Shown piece after piece: positions 8,301 through 16,500 of a stretch of DNA of 26,518 bases. The DNA is taken from positions 1 through 26,518 of the forward strand of contig DASPPB010000072.1 in the NCBI GenBank assembly GCA_035625725.1, written 5' to 3'. The notes beneath the pieces are model-generated. The model saw nothing but the letters and a program-made list of their open reading frames with translations, had not been told where the DNA came from and ran no database searches. Position 1 is the stretch's first letter, and the number at the start of each line of letters is the position of its first letter. The stretch is from GJ-E10 sp035625725. GTDB taxonomy: Bacteria; Pseudomonadota; Gammaproteobacteria; Burkholderiales; Burkholderiaceae_F. Position numbers and translations under genes: made by a program.

Positions 8301-8854
8301 GCGTGCTGTACTTCGCCGGCTACAAGAAGGTGATCGACCGCTACAAAATCGACGAGATCGAGGCGGCCGCCGACGTCGTCGTGTGGTGTTGCGATGAGGA
8401 GCCGGGATTTGTGGCGCGCCGGCCGCAAGACCGCTCGTTCGTCGGCAATATCGTGCAAGCAATGGAGGCCTACGCGACGGGACGCTTGGGCGAGACTGCC
8501 ATTCGCACCGAGGAGGCCGACCGGATCATTGCCATCGGTTCGGATCGGATGATGGCGGGCGTGGCCAAAGCTCGGCATGACGTGCTCCGACCGCACCTGA
8601 AGGCGAACCACTGTGCCATCGGGTCGATCAACGCGCCGATGCAGTGCATGATGAAAGAAATCTGCGCCCAGTGTCTGCAGCTGCATCACGATGCACGAAC
8701 GGGCAAAAGCTCAGTGGTCTTCTCCTGCTTCAATCAAGACCAACCGTTGGACGCAGTTGACTTCGGTTCGTTGAACGAACGGCTAAAACAAAATGCGCTG
8801 CAAGAAAAGCTCACGGCACAATGGCTCTCGCACTGCGCGCGTCAGTCGGCCTGA
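5339..8854 (+). CDS. NfnAB-like fused FAD/iron-sulfur oxidoreductase
   Basis: Very large (1171 residues) multi-cofactor flavoprotein. Residues 1-240 are helical and unrecognised. Next comes a cysteine-rich iron-sulfur region: C247xxC250, C258, C288 and HRIC328NDC331VKAC335. Then a GltD/NfnB-type FAD and NAD(P)-binding module, with KVLVVGLGPAG at about 389 and a second Rossmann motif PVVVIGGGLTAIDA at about 567. After residue 840 a ferredoxin-NADP-reductase/PyrK/NfnA-type module follows: FEPGQFYRLQ for FAD, LLAGGGLGNAVLF for nucleotide, and a terminal C1103-x5-C1109-xx-C1112-x17-C1130 pattern typical of the PyrK/NfnA [2Fe-2S] site. The order suggests electron transfer between NAD(P)H pools and an iron-sulfur partner, possibly flavin-based bifurcation, but the reaction is inference. 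The ATG at 5339 is the first in frame; its ribosome site is poor and an upstream TTG (5231) is possible. Confidence 0.85.
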   Translation: MNRTQSPSFAYGFSVVDLYRREGLLRLDQVFLEQLRAADLKLHEELIEARDRAAEVSRAEASELGIRIAPRLEDFIGKLFGIDPELALLKQRHTELEPLFRVKREFVQRQAAKKIKPQDASQFDGDALFAQLQRLLDGSFSEPLFARKVSEWLLDESAHAQSLAVAQQYAAWAVHTAAGQHRHHDGLLFKIPGTVDPMNLVRTAQWQGSDGVAQLQIRAEHLRRRDGFGLTDAGFDLAGALDQAHYCIQCHPQKKDSCADGLKERASKDAPQSVVYKKSAFGVTLSGCPLEERISEFHQLKTQGFPIGALAMITIDNPMAAGTGHRICNDCVKACIYQKQDAVNIPQVETRTLKDVLGLPFGFEIYSLLTRWNPLNLARPYPRAATGRKVLVVGLGPAGYTLAHHLLNDGHTVVGIDGLKIEPLPDALAGVRPDGNRTAFEALRDIRSIAEPLDQRVLAGFGGVAEYGITVRWDKNNLKLIRLLLARREEFAMYGGVRFGGTIDLDDAVAMGFDHVALCMGAGKPTTLDVPNGLARGVRAASDFLMALQLTGAAKRDSIANLQLRLPVVVIGGGLTAIDAATESLAYYVVQVEKFLHRYEGLAQDVGEDEIRDRWDDLDREIAEEFLAHARALRAERELARRENRPARIAELLQHWGGAKIVYRRRLVDSPSYTLNHEEVEKALEEGVAFLEALSPAGVEVDNFGAVKGVQFHRQRLGEDGKWSADGEQWISAHTVLVAAGTSPNTVLAREDAAHFALDGRYFAACDDEGRPVKPAYALAKPQSADVLLTRLPNGRFVSFFGDLHPSYFGNVVKAMASARQGYPRISRLLERMAPASSLSTREFFAALSRDLLATVHFVQRLTPTIVEIVVKAPAAARKFEPGQFYRLQNFESLSKVVADTRLHTEGLALTGAWVDAQQGLVSCIVLEMGGSSNLVAAMTPGEPVILMGPTGTPTEIVSKETVLLAGGGLGNAVLFSIGQALKAHGSRVLYFAGYKKVIDRYKIDEIEAAADVVVWCCDEEPGFVARRPQDRSFVGNIVQAMEAYATGRLGETAIRTEEADRIIAIGSDRMMAGVAKARHDVLRPHLKANHCAIGSINAPMQCMMKEICAQCLQLHHDARTGKSSVVFSCFNQDQPLDAVDFGSLNERLKQNALQEKLTAQWLSHCARQSA

Positions 8855-8857
8855 CGC
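8839..8857 (+). other. Hairpin spanning the stop codon of the large oxidoreductase
   Basis: GCGTCAG (8839-8845) and CTGACGC (8851-8857) are perfect inverted repeats with a five-base loop; the TGA stop at 8852-8854 lies in the right arm. No U-tract follows, so it is not a classical terminator, but it could stabilise the 3' end or aid termination. Confidence 0.4.
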
Positions 8858-9093
8858 CTGGCATCGGAAGAATTCACACGCGCCGGGACTTTGACGCACC
8901 ACGACGGTGCGGTACGTGGATCACCGAGTGCGCTGCGCCTTGGATCTCCGGTTCATGCTGCGCAGCGCGGTTTTGGTTGCTTCCGAGTTCGGGATGCGCC
9001 CATCGGCTGTGCGCGATCTCGACTCGAGCGCACCAAGAAGGCGCAAGACTTCCCCTGGACCTAACCCCATAGAGGCACGCTAAAGCAAGGAGT
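8858..9093. other. Noncoding gap before the EF-hand leader
   Basis: Between the large oxidoreductase and the EF-hand gene about 390 bases carry no convincing gene. The first 236 show no recognisable RNA gene or repeat; the rest holds the stem-loops described separately. Confidence 0.5.
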
Positions 9094-9163
9094 CGACACC
9101 GAAACTTTGGTGGCCCCACGTGCGAGTTCGGTTGGTGTCGGCAGCTGCGACGATCGCAGTTGC
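9094..9163 (+). promoter_or_regulatory. Two abutting stem-loops upstream of EF-hand gene
   Basis: CGACACC (9094-9100) pairs with GGTGTCG (9134-9140), enclosing a smaller GTGG-CC-CCAC hairpin. Immediately after it, 9141-9163 forms a 10-bp stem (GCAGCTGCGA with TCGCAGTTGC, one G-U pair) closed by a CGA triloop. Both lie 80-150 bases upstream of the start codon, so they could belong to a structured 5' leader or a small RNA. No U-tract follows the second stem. No known riboswitch is recognised. Confidence 0.45.
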
Positions 9164-9245
9164 GACCCCCTCGCTGTTAGGTGGAAAATACGCCCGAAAC
9201 GTCACGACCGACTAAACGAGGTTCTTTATATCAAGAGGTGCTTTC

Positions 9246-9569
9246 ATGAATCGCAGACTGAAACTTGCGTCCCTGGCCACTGCGCTCGTACTGGGCATTG
9301 CAACGGCGGGGATTGCGATCGGCGCGGACAATGACAAGGAAAAGGATACGCAAAAGGCCAAGAACGTCGAAGCCGGCTACGAAGAAACAAAAGACCTGTT
9401 GCGTCTTATGGACAAGGACAAGAACGGCAAAGTGTCCAAGAAAGAGTTTATGAGTTACATGGAATCCGAATTCGAACGACTCGACGTCGACCATAACGGC
9501 GAGCTCGATGTAAATGAGCTCTCAGGAATCCGAGTCGGCAAGCATACCGGTGGAGCCGGGAGCAAGTAA
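9246..9569 (+). CDS. Secreted EF-hand calcium-binding protein
   Basis: A 107-residue protein with a signal peptide (MNRRLKLASLATALVLGIATAG, cleavage probably near residue 26) and two canonical 12-residue EF-hand loops. Loop 1 is D56-x-D58-x-N60-G-K62 ending at E67; loop 2 is D80-x-D82-x-N84-G-E86 ending at E91. All side-chain calcium ligand positions are filled except position 7 of the loop, which normally uses a backbone carbonyl. The linker before them is lysine- and acid-rich. A periplasmic calcium-binding or calcium-sensing role is expected from the family; partners are unknown. The ribosome site AAGAGGTG precedes the ATG. The gene appears monocistronic behind a structured leader. Confidence 0.9.
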   Translation: MNRRLKLASLATALVLGIATAGIAIGADNDKEKDTQKAKNVEAGYEETKDLLRLMDKDKNGKVSKKEFMSYMESEFERLDVDHNGELDVNELSGIRVGKHTGGAGSK

Positions 9570-9967
9570 CGCAATGGGCCTCTGGGGCGCGCACAACGAC
9601 AACCCCTGCTCACGTCCGACTCCTCGCCGGCGCGCGCGCGCGAACGTGGTCGCGATTGAGGCGTACCACGCTCACGAGGTTCGATGAGCCAACCGAATTG
9701 GCGGTTCGTGATGCCAATACGACCGCGCGGGACGAGCAAGTTCGGTACATTTCGGATCGTACCCCCGAGCCTGGCCCGCGCGCAGCCGTGGGGGAAGCGG
9801 TGTCGGATACTGCGTGCCCACACTGCACACCGGACCCGTCCCCGGCCATCGCGCAGCGCCAAACCGCTCGGTGTCAGGCATTGTCGCTTAAGCCTCTCGG
9901 AGCGCGCGGTCACCACTCGTGAACGGCTCTCGGCCGCCTTACAGGCGAGCCGCCGAGACGCCGCCCC
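9570..9967. other. Noncoding gap, 398 bases
   Basis: Several frames stay open here but their products are arginine- and proline-rich with no domain, ribosome site or family resemblance, as expected for chance frames in GC-rich DNA. No terminator with a U-tract is seen for either the EF-hand gene (plus) or the converging PII gene (minus). Confidence 0.5.
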
Positions 9968-10306
9968 TCAGAGTGCGCCCTTACCGGTCTCTCCGGTGCG
10001 GATTCGCACGACCTGGCCCAAGTCGTAAACAAAGATCTTGCCGTCACCCAGCTTCCCCGTAGTCGCAGAGCGTTGAATGGCGTCGATCGCCTGCGGAACG
10101 ATTTCGGCGTCGACAGCTACCTCCAGCCTGATTTTCGGCAGAAAATTGACGACATATTCGCCCCCGCGATAGAGATGCGCGTGTCCTTTTTGCCGGCCGA
10201 AGCCCTTGGCCTCGGTAATCGTCACGCCTTGCACCCCCACTGCGGCCAGCGCCTCGCGAACCTCGTCGAGCTTAAACGGCTTGATGATGGCGACAATGAG
10301 CTTCAT
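9968..10306 (-). CDS. glnK: PII nitrogen-regulatory protein, GlnK-type
   Basis: Trimeric signalling protein that binds ATP/ADP and 2-oxoglutarate and controls nitrogen assimilation partners. At 112 residues it is full length. It begins MKLIVAIIKPFKLDEVREAL. The T-loop reads GHAHLYRGGEYVVNFLPK, with uridylylation residue Tyr51, and the second signature TTGKLGDGKIFVYDL is present. Asn54 rather than Asp54 is the residue seen in E. coli GlnK as opposed to GlnB, which favours the glnK name. The frame extends ten codons further, but the ATG at 10306 matches the family exactly. No amtB ammonium transporter or glnA gene is adjacent, so it is an orphan in this window. The ribosome site is weak. Confidence 0.93.
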   Translation of the reverse strand: MKLIVAIIKPFKLDEVREALAAVGVQGVTITEAKGFGRQKGHAHLYRGGEYVVNFLPKIRLEVAVDAEIVPQAIDAIQRSATTGKLGDGKIFVYDLGQVVRIRTGETGKGAL

Positions 10307-10328
10307 ATTTTGTGTGCCGCTGGGGCCC

Positions 10329-10386
10329 GGCGCCAAGCGGCGCCGAATCGAAAATATGCTACTTCGAAAAGCCCCGCCGTACGGCG
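10329..10386 (-). promoter_or_regulatory. Palindromes upstream of the PII gene
   Basis: GGCGCC-AAGC-GGCGCC (10329-10344) could form a six-GC-pair hairpin 22 bases before the PII start codon. A perfect 12-base palindrome, CGCCGTACGGCG, lies at 10375-10386. They may be an RNA structure and a protein-binding site. No sigma-54 promoter with correct GG-N10-GC spacing is visible here, and no NtrC-type site. Confidence 0.35.
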
Positions 10387-10537
10387 CAAAATGCGCGACC
10401 TCGGCATGATAATCGCGCCAGCCATGGCTGTCCTTGACCCGCGGGTGGAAATTGCGCCACGCCCAGGCGCCTGCGCAAGCGAGCTATGTTCTTCGACGGC
10501 CCGGCGCAAGGCTGTCCGGTGCGACGCTTTCCCCCGA

Positions 10538-12124
10538 TTAGTCGGCTTTGGTGCCGACGGGTGAAGCCGGCGCGGGGCCTTTCTCGGCAACCTCTTGCCG
10601 ATTCCACCAACCACCGCCAAGCGCTTGGAATAGCGCCACGGTATCGCCGTAGCGATTGCTTTGCGCCTGAACGAGTGTGATGACCGACTGCTGGTATGCC
10701 TCCTGTGCAGCCAGCAGGACCAGGTAGTTCACGTAGCCCGATTTGTACTGGCGTTCGGTGACTTCCATCATCACTTTCGCGGCCTGCTCGGCATCTTTGC
10801 AGGCCGCCAAACTGTCGGCGTCTGACACAACGGCGTGCAGAGTGTCGGCAACATTCTGCAGCGCGGTAATCACCGCACTGCGATATTGCGCTTGCGCCTG
10901 CAAAAGTCCCTGCTCGGCGGCCCGCTGTCGGTGCTGAAGAGTAAAGCCGTCAAAAATTGGTTGTGTGACATTGCCGATAAGATTCCAAAACGGTCCGCCG
11001 CTGCGAAACAGCCAGGAAGTCTGGCTTGCCATGCCGCCCGCGGCCCCGCTGATCGTGAACTGCGGCAGGCGGGCCGCGATTGCCACACCTACCTGCGCAC
11101 TGGCGGAGTGCAATTGTTCCTCTGCGGCGCGCACATCGGGCCGTTGCTCGACCAGCTGGGATGGCAAGGCAACCGGCAAGTCAGTCGGCAGTTTTAGCGA
11201 TGAAAACTCAAACGCAGTGTCAACGTCCGCATTGGGTGCTTCTCCCAGCAAAGCCCGCAGTAAATCATGTGTGAGCTCCAGCTGCTTTTGCAGGGGCGGC
11301 AGTTGCTCGCGCGCCTGGGCCAACGCCGATTCTTGCGCCGCCACGTCCAGACGCATCACATAGCCCAACCGGAACTGATTACGCAGGATCTCCAGCGCCT
11401 TGGTGTTTTGCTCGATAAAGCGCTGCGTCGCATCGATCTGGGCATGCAGCGACGCTTCTTGTATCGCCCCAGCCACGACGTTGCCGGCGAGCGTGATGTA
11501 CGTTGCTTCCATTTCGTAGCGCAGCGAATCGGCTTGCGCCTGCAGCGATTCGACCTGACGCCGGTTTGCGCCGAACACATCCGGCGTGTAACCCACGGTC
11601 AGTTGCGCCGTCTGAAAGTTGTAAAACAAGGGCTGCGCGGGAGCGCTCGGGGCGATCACTTGGCCGTTACCCTGGAGACCGGGCGCGTTGGTCGTGGCCA
11701 CGTTGCCGGGCAACTTTTGCCGCTCAAAATCGTAATCCGCTGATACGGTCGGATAAAAAAATCCACGCTGCGCGGCGGTGTACTCCTGCGCCTGGCGCAG
11801 CGCGGCCTGCGCGGCGGCAATGGTCGGATTGGCCCGGAGTGCGCGCTCGACCAACGCGTTGAGCTTGGGCGATTCAAACTGCGTCCACCACGCAAACGGG
11901 ATGTCCCGCCCCATCACAAAGCGCTGCGCGTCCCCGCCAACCACCGGTGCGGAGGCCGTCGTCTCCGCCATAGGTTTGGGTGCAAAGCTATCGGCCTTGG
12001 GTGGCGCCGGGTGCTCGAAGTCCGGGCCCACGGCGCAGGCCGAAACGAAAAGCACAGCCACGACCGCCGAGGTCGGACTAAAGCCGCGCAAAACTACTCG
12101 AACGCTCTGCAGAGGCGGTTTCAA
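10538..12124 (-). CDS. RND efflux outer-membrane lipoprotein, NodT/OprM family
   Basis: Outer-membrane channel of a tripartite efflux pump, 528 residues, the usual length. A lipoprotein signal ends in the lipobox VSAC at Cys30, followed by the family signature AVGPDFEHPAPP. Then come two TolC-type repeats with long coiled-coil helices (NPTIAAAQAALRQAQEYTAAQRGFFYPTVSADYDF; later RPDVRAAEEQLHSASAQVGVAIAARLPQFTISG). The best start is TTG at 12124: AAGGAG lies ten bases upstream and this start supplies the full signal peptide. It faces away from the adaptor and pump genes, with a 192-base shared control region, an arrangement different from the usual single operon. It most probably works with them, but nothing in the sequence excludes pairing with another pump. 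Confidence 0.93.
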   Translation of the reverse strand: MKPPLQSVRVVLRGFSPTSAVVAVLFVSACAVGPDFEHPAPPKADSFAPKPMAETTASAPVVGGDAQRFVMGRDIPFAWWTQFESPKLNALVERALRANPTIAAAQAALRQAQEYTAAQRGFFYPTVSADYDFERQKLPGNVATTNAPGLQGNGQVIAPSAPAQPLFYNFQTAQLTVGYTPDVFGANRRQVESLQAQADSLRYEMEATYITLAGNVVAGAIQEASLHAQIDATQRFIEQNTKALEILRNQFRLGYVMRLDVAAQESALAQAREQLPPLQKQLELTHDLLRALLGEAPNADVDTAFEFSSLKLPTDLPVALPSQLVEQRPDVRAAEEQLHSASAQVGVAIAARLPQFTISGAAGGMASQTSWLFRSGGPFWNLIGNVTQPIFDGFTLQHRQRAAEQGLLQAQAQYRSAVITALQNVADTLHAVVSDADSLAACKDAEQAAKVMMEVTERQYKSGYVNYLVLLAAQEAYQQSVITLVQAQSNRYGDTVALFQALGGGWWNRQEVAEKGPAPASPVGTKAD

Positions 12125-12151
12125 CGTTTTCTTGCTCCTTGCTTCTTACCG

Positions 12152-12250
12152 GTTGCACGACCTGCAATCGGCAACACCGATTCTAGGTTCGGGGTGCCGC
12201 GCGAACTACTGTGATTAATCCGGTGCGCGCCGCGGCCGCACACTGTGATT
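12152..12250. promoter_or_regulatory. Operator-like repeats in the divergent efflux promoter region
   Basis: Two overlapping dyads share a five-base spacer: TTGCA-N5-TGCAA at 12153-12167 and AATCGG-N5-CCGATT at 12166-12182. Further on, the 9-mer ACTGTGATT occurs twice (12208-12216 and 12242-12250), 34 bases apart; the second copy is part of a GTGA-TTTG-TCAC dyad. The cluster lies between the outer-membrane factor and adaptor starts, where a repressor or activator of both would bind. No regulator gene is adjacent, and no -10/-35 pair is certain. Confidence 0.45.
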
Positions 12251-12316
12251 TGTCACCGTAGACACTGGCCGCCCGGGACCGCGAACATATGCCGTCCATC
12301 CTTCTCGAGGCGGCTC

Positions 12317-13522
12317 ATGCATTTCCTACGCAAACTCGGCACCGCGGCCTGTGCGCTCGCCGCCTTGGCCACGGCGCTCGCCCTTTACGGTTGTTCGGGC
12401 TCGGCGAAGGACGCGTCGCAGTCCGCGGCCGCACCCGCAAGCGATACCAAGGCAGCCGGCACACCGGCTGCGCCGGTGGTCGAGCTCAACGACACCCAGC
12501 TCAAGACCGTGCAGGTCATCGCGGCATCTGAGCACGTGTTTTCGCCCCAGCGGGTCGCTGTCGGCAGCATCGATTTTGACGAGAACCTCGCCGTTCCGGT
12601 GTTCAGTCCCTACCAAGGCAAGATCATCGAGGCCTTCGCGCAGATCGGCGACGAAGTGCCGAAGGGCAAGGCGCTGTTCACGATCGACAGTCCGGACCTG
12701 GTTCAGGCCGAATCCACCGTAATTGCCGCCGCGGGTGTACTCGAGTTGACCAACGCCGCCCTGGCCCGAGCCAAAGATCTATACGCAACACAAGGCATTG
12801 CCGAGAAAGATCTGCAGCAAGCGATGTCCGATCAGCAAAGCGCCGAAGGTGCGCTCAAGGCGGCGCGCGATGCGGTGCGAGTGTTCGGCAAAACGGAAGC
12901 GCAAATCGACGAGATCGTGGCGAAACGCAAAATCGATCCGGCGCTCGTCGTGCCGAGTCCCATTGCCGGGCGCGTCACAGCCCGCAATGCGCAGCCAGGC
13001 CTCCTTGTGCAACCCGGCAATGTTCCGGCGCCGTATTCGGTGGCGAACCTCTCGACCATGTGGATGCTGGCCTACGTGGCCGAAAGCGACAGTCCTTTAT
13101 TTCACCTCGGGCAACAGGTGCGCGTGAAGGTCATGGCGTTTCCAGATCGCGACTTTGAAGCAACGATCACCAATATCGGCGCCACCGTCGATCCGGGAAC
13201 CCATACGGTGCTGGTGCGCTCGGAGGTTCGCGATCCCAAGCACGAGTTGCGACCGGGGATGTTTGCTACGTATGTCATCCGTGTGGGCCGCCCGGTTAAA
13301 GGTACTGCATTGCCACTCAACGGTGTGGTGCGCGAGGGCGACGGCACGATGACAATTTGGGTCACCACGGACCGCAAGCATTTCACGCGGCGCATCGTCA
13401 CTATCGGGATGCAGCAAGACGGGTTCGACCAGATTGTGGAGGGCCTCAAGCCCGGTGAGTTGGTCGTGAGTGACGGGGCCGTGTTCTTGAGCAACATGCT
13501 CAACGAGAGCGCGGAGTCCTAG
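12317..13522 (+). CDS. RND efflux periplasmic adaptor (CusB/CzcB-like)
   Basis: Membrane-fusion protein linking the inner-membrane pump to the outer-membrane channel, 401 residues. A signal peptide ends in an apparent lipobox, LYGC, so it is probably lipid-anchored. Next is an Ala/Ser/Pro-rich linker, then the barrel-sandwich lipoyl half VFSPYQGKIIEAFAQIGDEVPKGKALFTIDSPDL. An alpha-helical hairpin follows (ALARAKDLYATQGIAEKDLQQAMSDQQSAEGALKAAR). Then come the second lipoyl half (SPIAGRVTARNAQPGLLVQPGN), the beta-barrel and the membrane-proximal domain ending KPGELVVSDGAVFLSN. This order is that of heavy-metal-type (HME) adaptors. GAGG seven bases before the ATG at 12317 supports this start over an upstream GTG. 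It lies 23 bases before the pump gene, so they form one operon. Confidence 0.92.
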   Translation: MHFLRKLGTAACALAALATALALYGCSGSAKDASQSAAAPASDTKAAGTPAAPVVELNDTQLKTVQVIAASEHVFSPQRVAVGSIDFDENLAVPVFSPYQGKIIEAFAQIGDEVPKGKALFTIDSPDLVQAESTVIAAAGVLELTNAALARAKDLYATQGIAEKDLQQAMSDQQSAEGALKAARDAVRVFGKTEAQIDEIVAKRKIDPALVVPSPIAGRVTARNAQPGLLVQPGNVPAPYSVANLSTMWMLAYVAESDSPLFHLGQQVRVKVMAFPDRDFEATITNIGATVDPGTHTVLVRSEVRDPKHELRPGMFATYVIRVGRPVKGTALPLNGVVREGDGTMTIWVTTDRKHFTRRIVTIGMQQDGFDQIVEGLKPGELVVSDGAVFLSNMLNESAES

Positions 13523-13545
13523 AGCACCGGTCTGAGGAAACGCAC

Positions 13546-16500
13546 GTGTTCAAAGGTCTACTCGCTTTTTGCCTTACGCGCCGGGCCGTGGTCCTGATGG
13601 GTCTGCTCGTCCTTCTCGGCGGCGGAATTATCGCGGTCAACAAACTCAACATCGAGGCCTACCCCAATCCCGCACCCGTGATCTTGGAAATCACAGCGCA
13701 GGCGCCAGGTCTGTCCGCCGAGGAGATGGAGCGGTACTACACGACGCCCATGGAAATCGGCCTGTACTCCACGCCCGGCATTGCAAACATACGGTCGACC
13801 TCGTTTTACGGTCTGTCGTTCGTGCGCGTGACCTTCAAGTACGGTGTCGACTACTTTTTTGCCTACACCCAGGCCGCGCTCAGCCTACAGCAAAACGTCA
13901 ATCTGCCCGGCGGCCAGGTACCACAGATCCAGCAATCGAGCCTGGTGGGCGAGGTCTACCGCTACCAAGTCGTGGGTCCGCCTCACTTCGGGCTGACCAA
14001 TCTTCGCACCGTGCAAGACTGGATTATCTTGCGTCGGCTCTCGACGATTCCTGGTGTGGTCGCGATCAACAGCTGGGGCGGGACGACCAAGGAGTTTGAC
14101 GTCAAAGTCGACCAAGGCAAGATGCAGGCCTACGGACTGACCGTGCCGCAAATTGTCACGGCGTTGTCCAATTCCAATATCAATGTGGGCGGCCGCGAGA
14201 TCAACGTCGGCCAACAGTCCGTGAATATCCGTGGGGTCGGACTCGTCGACACAGGCGGCACGGACGACCTGACGAAGGGCTACAAGGTCGATGACATCGA
14301 AAACGTCGTCCTGACGCAAATCAACGGGGTGCCGGTCCTCGTCAAGAACGTGGCGCAAGTCGATGTCGGCTACGTGCCGCGCCTGGGAATCGCGGGACGT
14401 GATCACGACGACGACATCGCCGCGGCCATCGTGGTCATGGGGCGCACCCAGCACACGAACGAAATCGTGCCGCGCATCAAGACCATGGTCGAGCAGATGA
14501 ACCGCGATGGCAGTCTGCCGCCGGGTGTGAAGATCGTCCCCTATTACGACCGCACCTCGCTGGTTGACGTCACCACGCACACGGTTTTCCACAACCTGAT
14601 TTTCGGCTGCGTGCTTGTGTTTCTGATCCAGTGGATTTTCCTCGGCGATCTACGCAGCGCCATTATCGTGGGCGTCAACATTCCATTCGCGCTGCTATTC
14701 AGCATCATTTTGCTGGTGCTGCAGGGCGAAGATGCCAATTTGCTCTCCATTGGCGCCGTCGACTTCGGCATCATCGTCGATTCGGCGGTCATTTTGGTGG
14801 AAAACATCTTCCGCAACTTCCAGTCCAACGCGGACGTCCGGCACAGGCTCCTCGAGGACCTTGCCGAAGGACAGCTCGGCAGCGATCCGACCCACAGCCG
14901 CGACGTCAATCACCGGCGCACCTGGACCAACCGCTTGCGCCTCATCCTCATCAGCGCCCTGCAGGTCGATCGGGCGGTGCTGTTCTCCGTCATGATCACC
15001 GTGGCGGCCTTCGTGCCCCTTTTCACCATGCAAGGCGTCGAGGGCCAGATCTTCGGGCCCATGGCTCGCACCTATGCCTATGCGCTAACTGGAGCCTTGA
15101 TCGCGACCTTCACCGTCACCCCGGTGCTCGCCTCCCTTCTGCTGCCCGCGCACGTCGAGGAGGTCGAGACCTTCCTGGTGCGCGCGATCCGCTCCGTCTA
15201 CACGCCGTTGCTGCGCTGGTCTCTCGCGCACCGCAAATTCGTGGTCGGCCTTGGGGTGCTTTATCTCGCGATCACCGGCTTGATGATCGCGCGGTTGGGT
15301 TCGGAGTTTCTGCCGGCGCTCGAGGAGGGCAATTACTGGATTCGCGCCGCTATGCCGCCGACCATGTCGCTCGAAGCCGGCACGAAGGCCGCGGGCAAGA
15401 TGCGCGAGATCTTGCTGCGTCACCCCGAAATTGTCACGGTGGTGTCGCAGCACGGGCGGCCGGACAACGGCAGCGACGCGTCGCCATTTTCCAATGTCGA
15501 ACTCTTCGCACCTCTCAAACCGTTCGATGAATGGCCCTCGGGTCTGACCAAAGAAAAACTTACCGAAGAGCTGCAACAGGAATTCAACGACGAACTGCCG
15601 GGGGTGACCTTCAATTTCTCGCAGTACATTCAGGACAACGTCGAGGAGGCCATCTCCGGTGTTAAGGGTGCAAACTCGGTCAAGATCATTGGGCCCAACC
15701 TTGTAGTGCTCGAGCAACTCGCGGTGCAGGTGATGGACCAAATGCGGGCGGTGCGAGGCGTAGCGGATCTGGGACTTTTCAATGTCCTGGGCCAACCCAA
15801 TCTGAACATTCGGGTCGACCGCGCTCGTGCCTCGCGCTATGGCCTAAACAGCGGCGACGTGAACACCGTCGTCCAAGCTGCAATGGGCGGAGTGACCGCG
15901 AGCACAATCCTCGAAAACGAGCGCCAGTTCAACCTGGAGGTGCGCTACCAGGCCGCGTACCGCCAAAGCGTCGATGCGGTGGGCAACATCCGAGTCGGCT
16001 ACTCCACTGCCAGTGGTGCCACGGGTTACGTGCCGTTGCGCGACGTCGCAAACATCAGTCTCGACACCGGCGCTTCTTACATCTACCACGAGGCGACGCA
16101 GCGCTACATCCCGATCAAGTTCAGCGTCCGCGGCCGCGACCTAGGCGGCACCGTTGCCGAGGCCCAGGAGCGGATCGCGAAAAACGTTCACTTGCCCACG
16201 GGCTACCGCATCGTCTGGGCGGGGGAGTTTGAGGACCTGCAGCAGGCACAAAAGCGCCTAGCGGTGATCGTACCCATCAGCCTGGTGCTAATCCTGATGC
16301 TGCTGTACGCGCTCTTTAACTCGCTGCGCGACAGTTTGCTGGCCCTGTCGGGGATTCCCTTTGCCATCGGCGGCGGTGTGCTTGCGCTTTTCGTGACGGG
16401 ACTGCCTTTCAGCATCTCGGCCGCGATCGGCTTTATTTCTTTGTTCGGCGTTTCCGTCATGAACGGCATCTTGCTGATCACCTACTACCACCAAACGCGC

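Noticed and set aside
7856..8689. 277-codon minus-strand frame inside the large oxidoreductase
   Set aside because: The plus frame has clear flavin and iron-sulfur motifs across the same stretch; the minus product shows only His/Arg-rich low complexity.
10380..10440. Sigma-54 site upstream of the PII gene
   Set aside because: The TGGCGCG and CATTTTGC stretches do not give the required ten bases between GG and GC (off by one or two).
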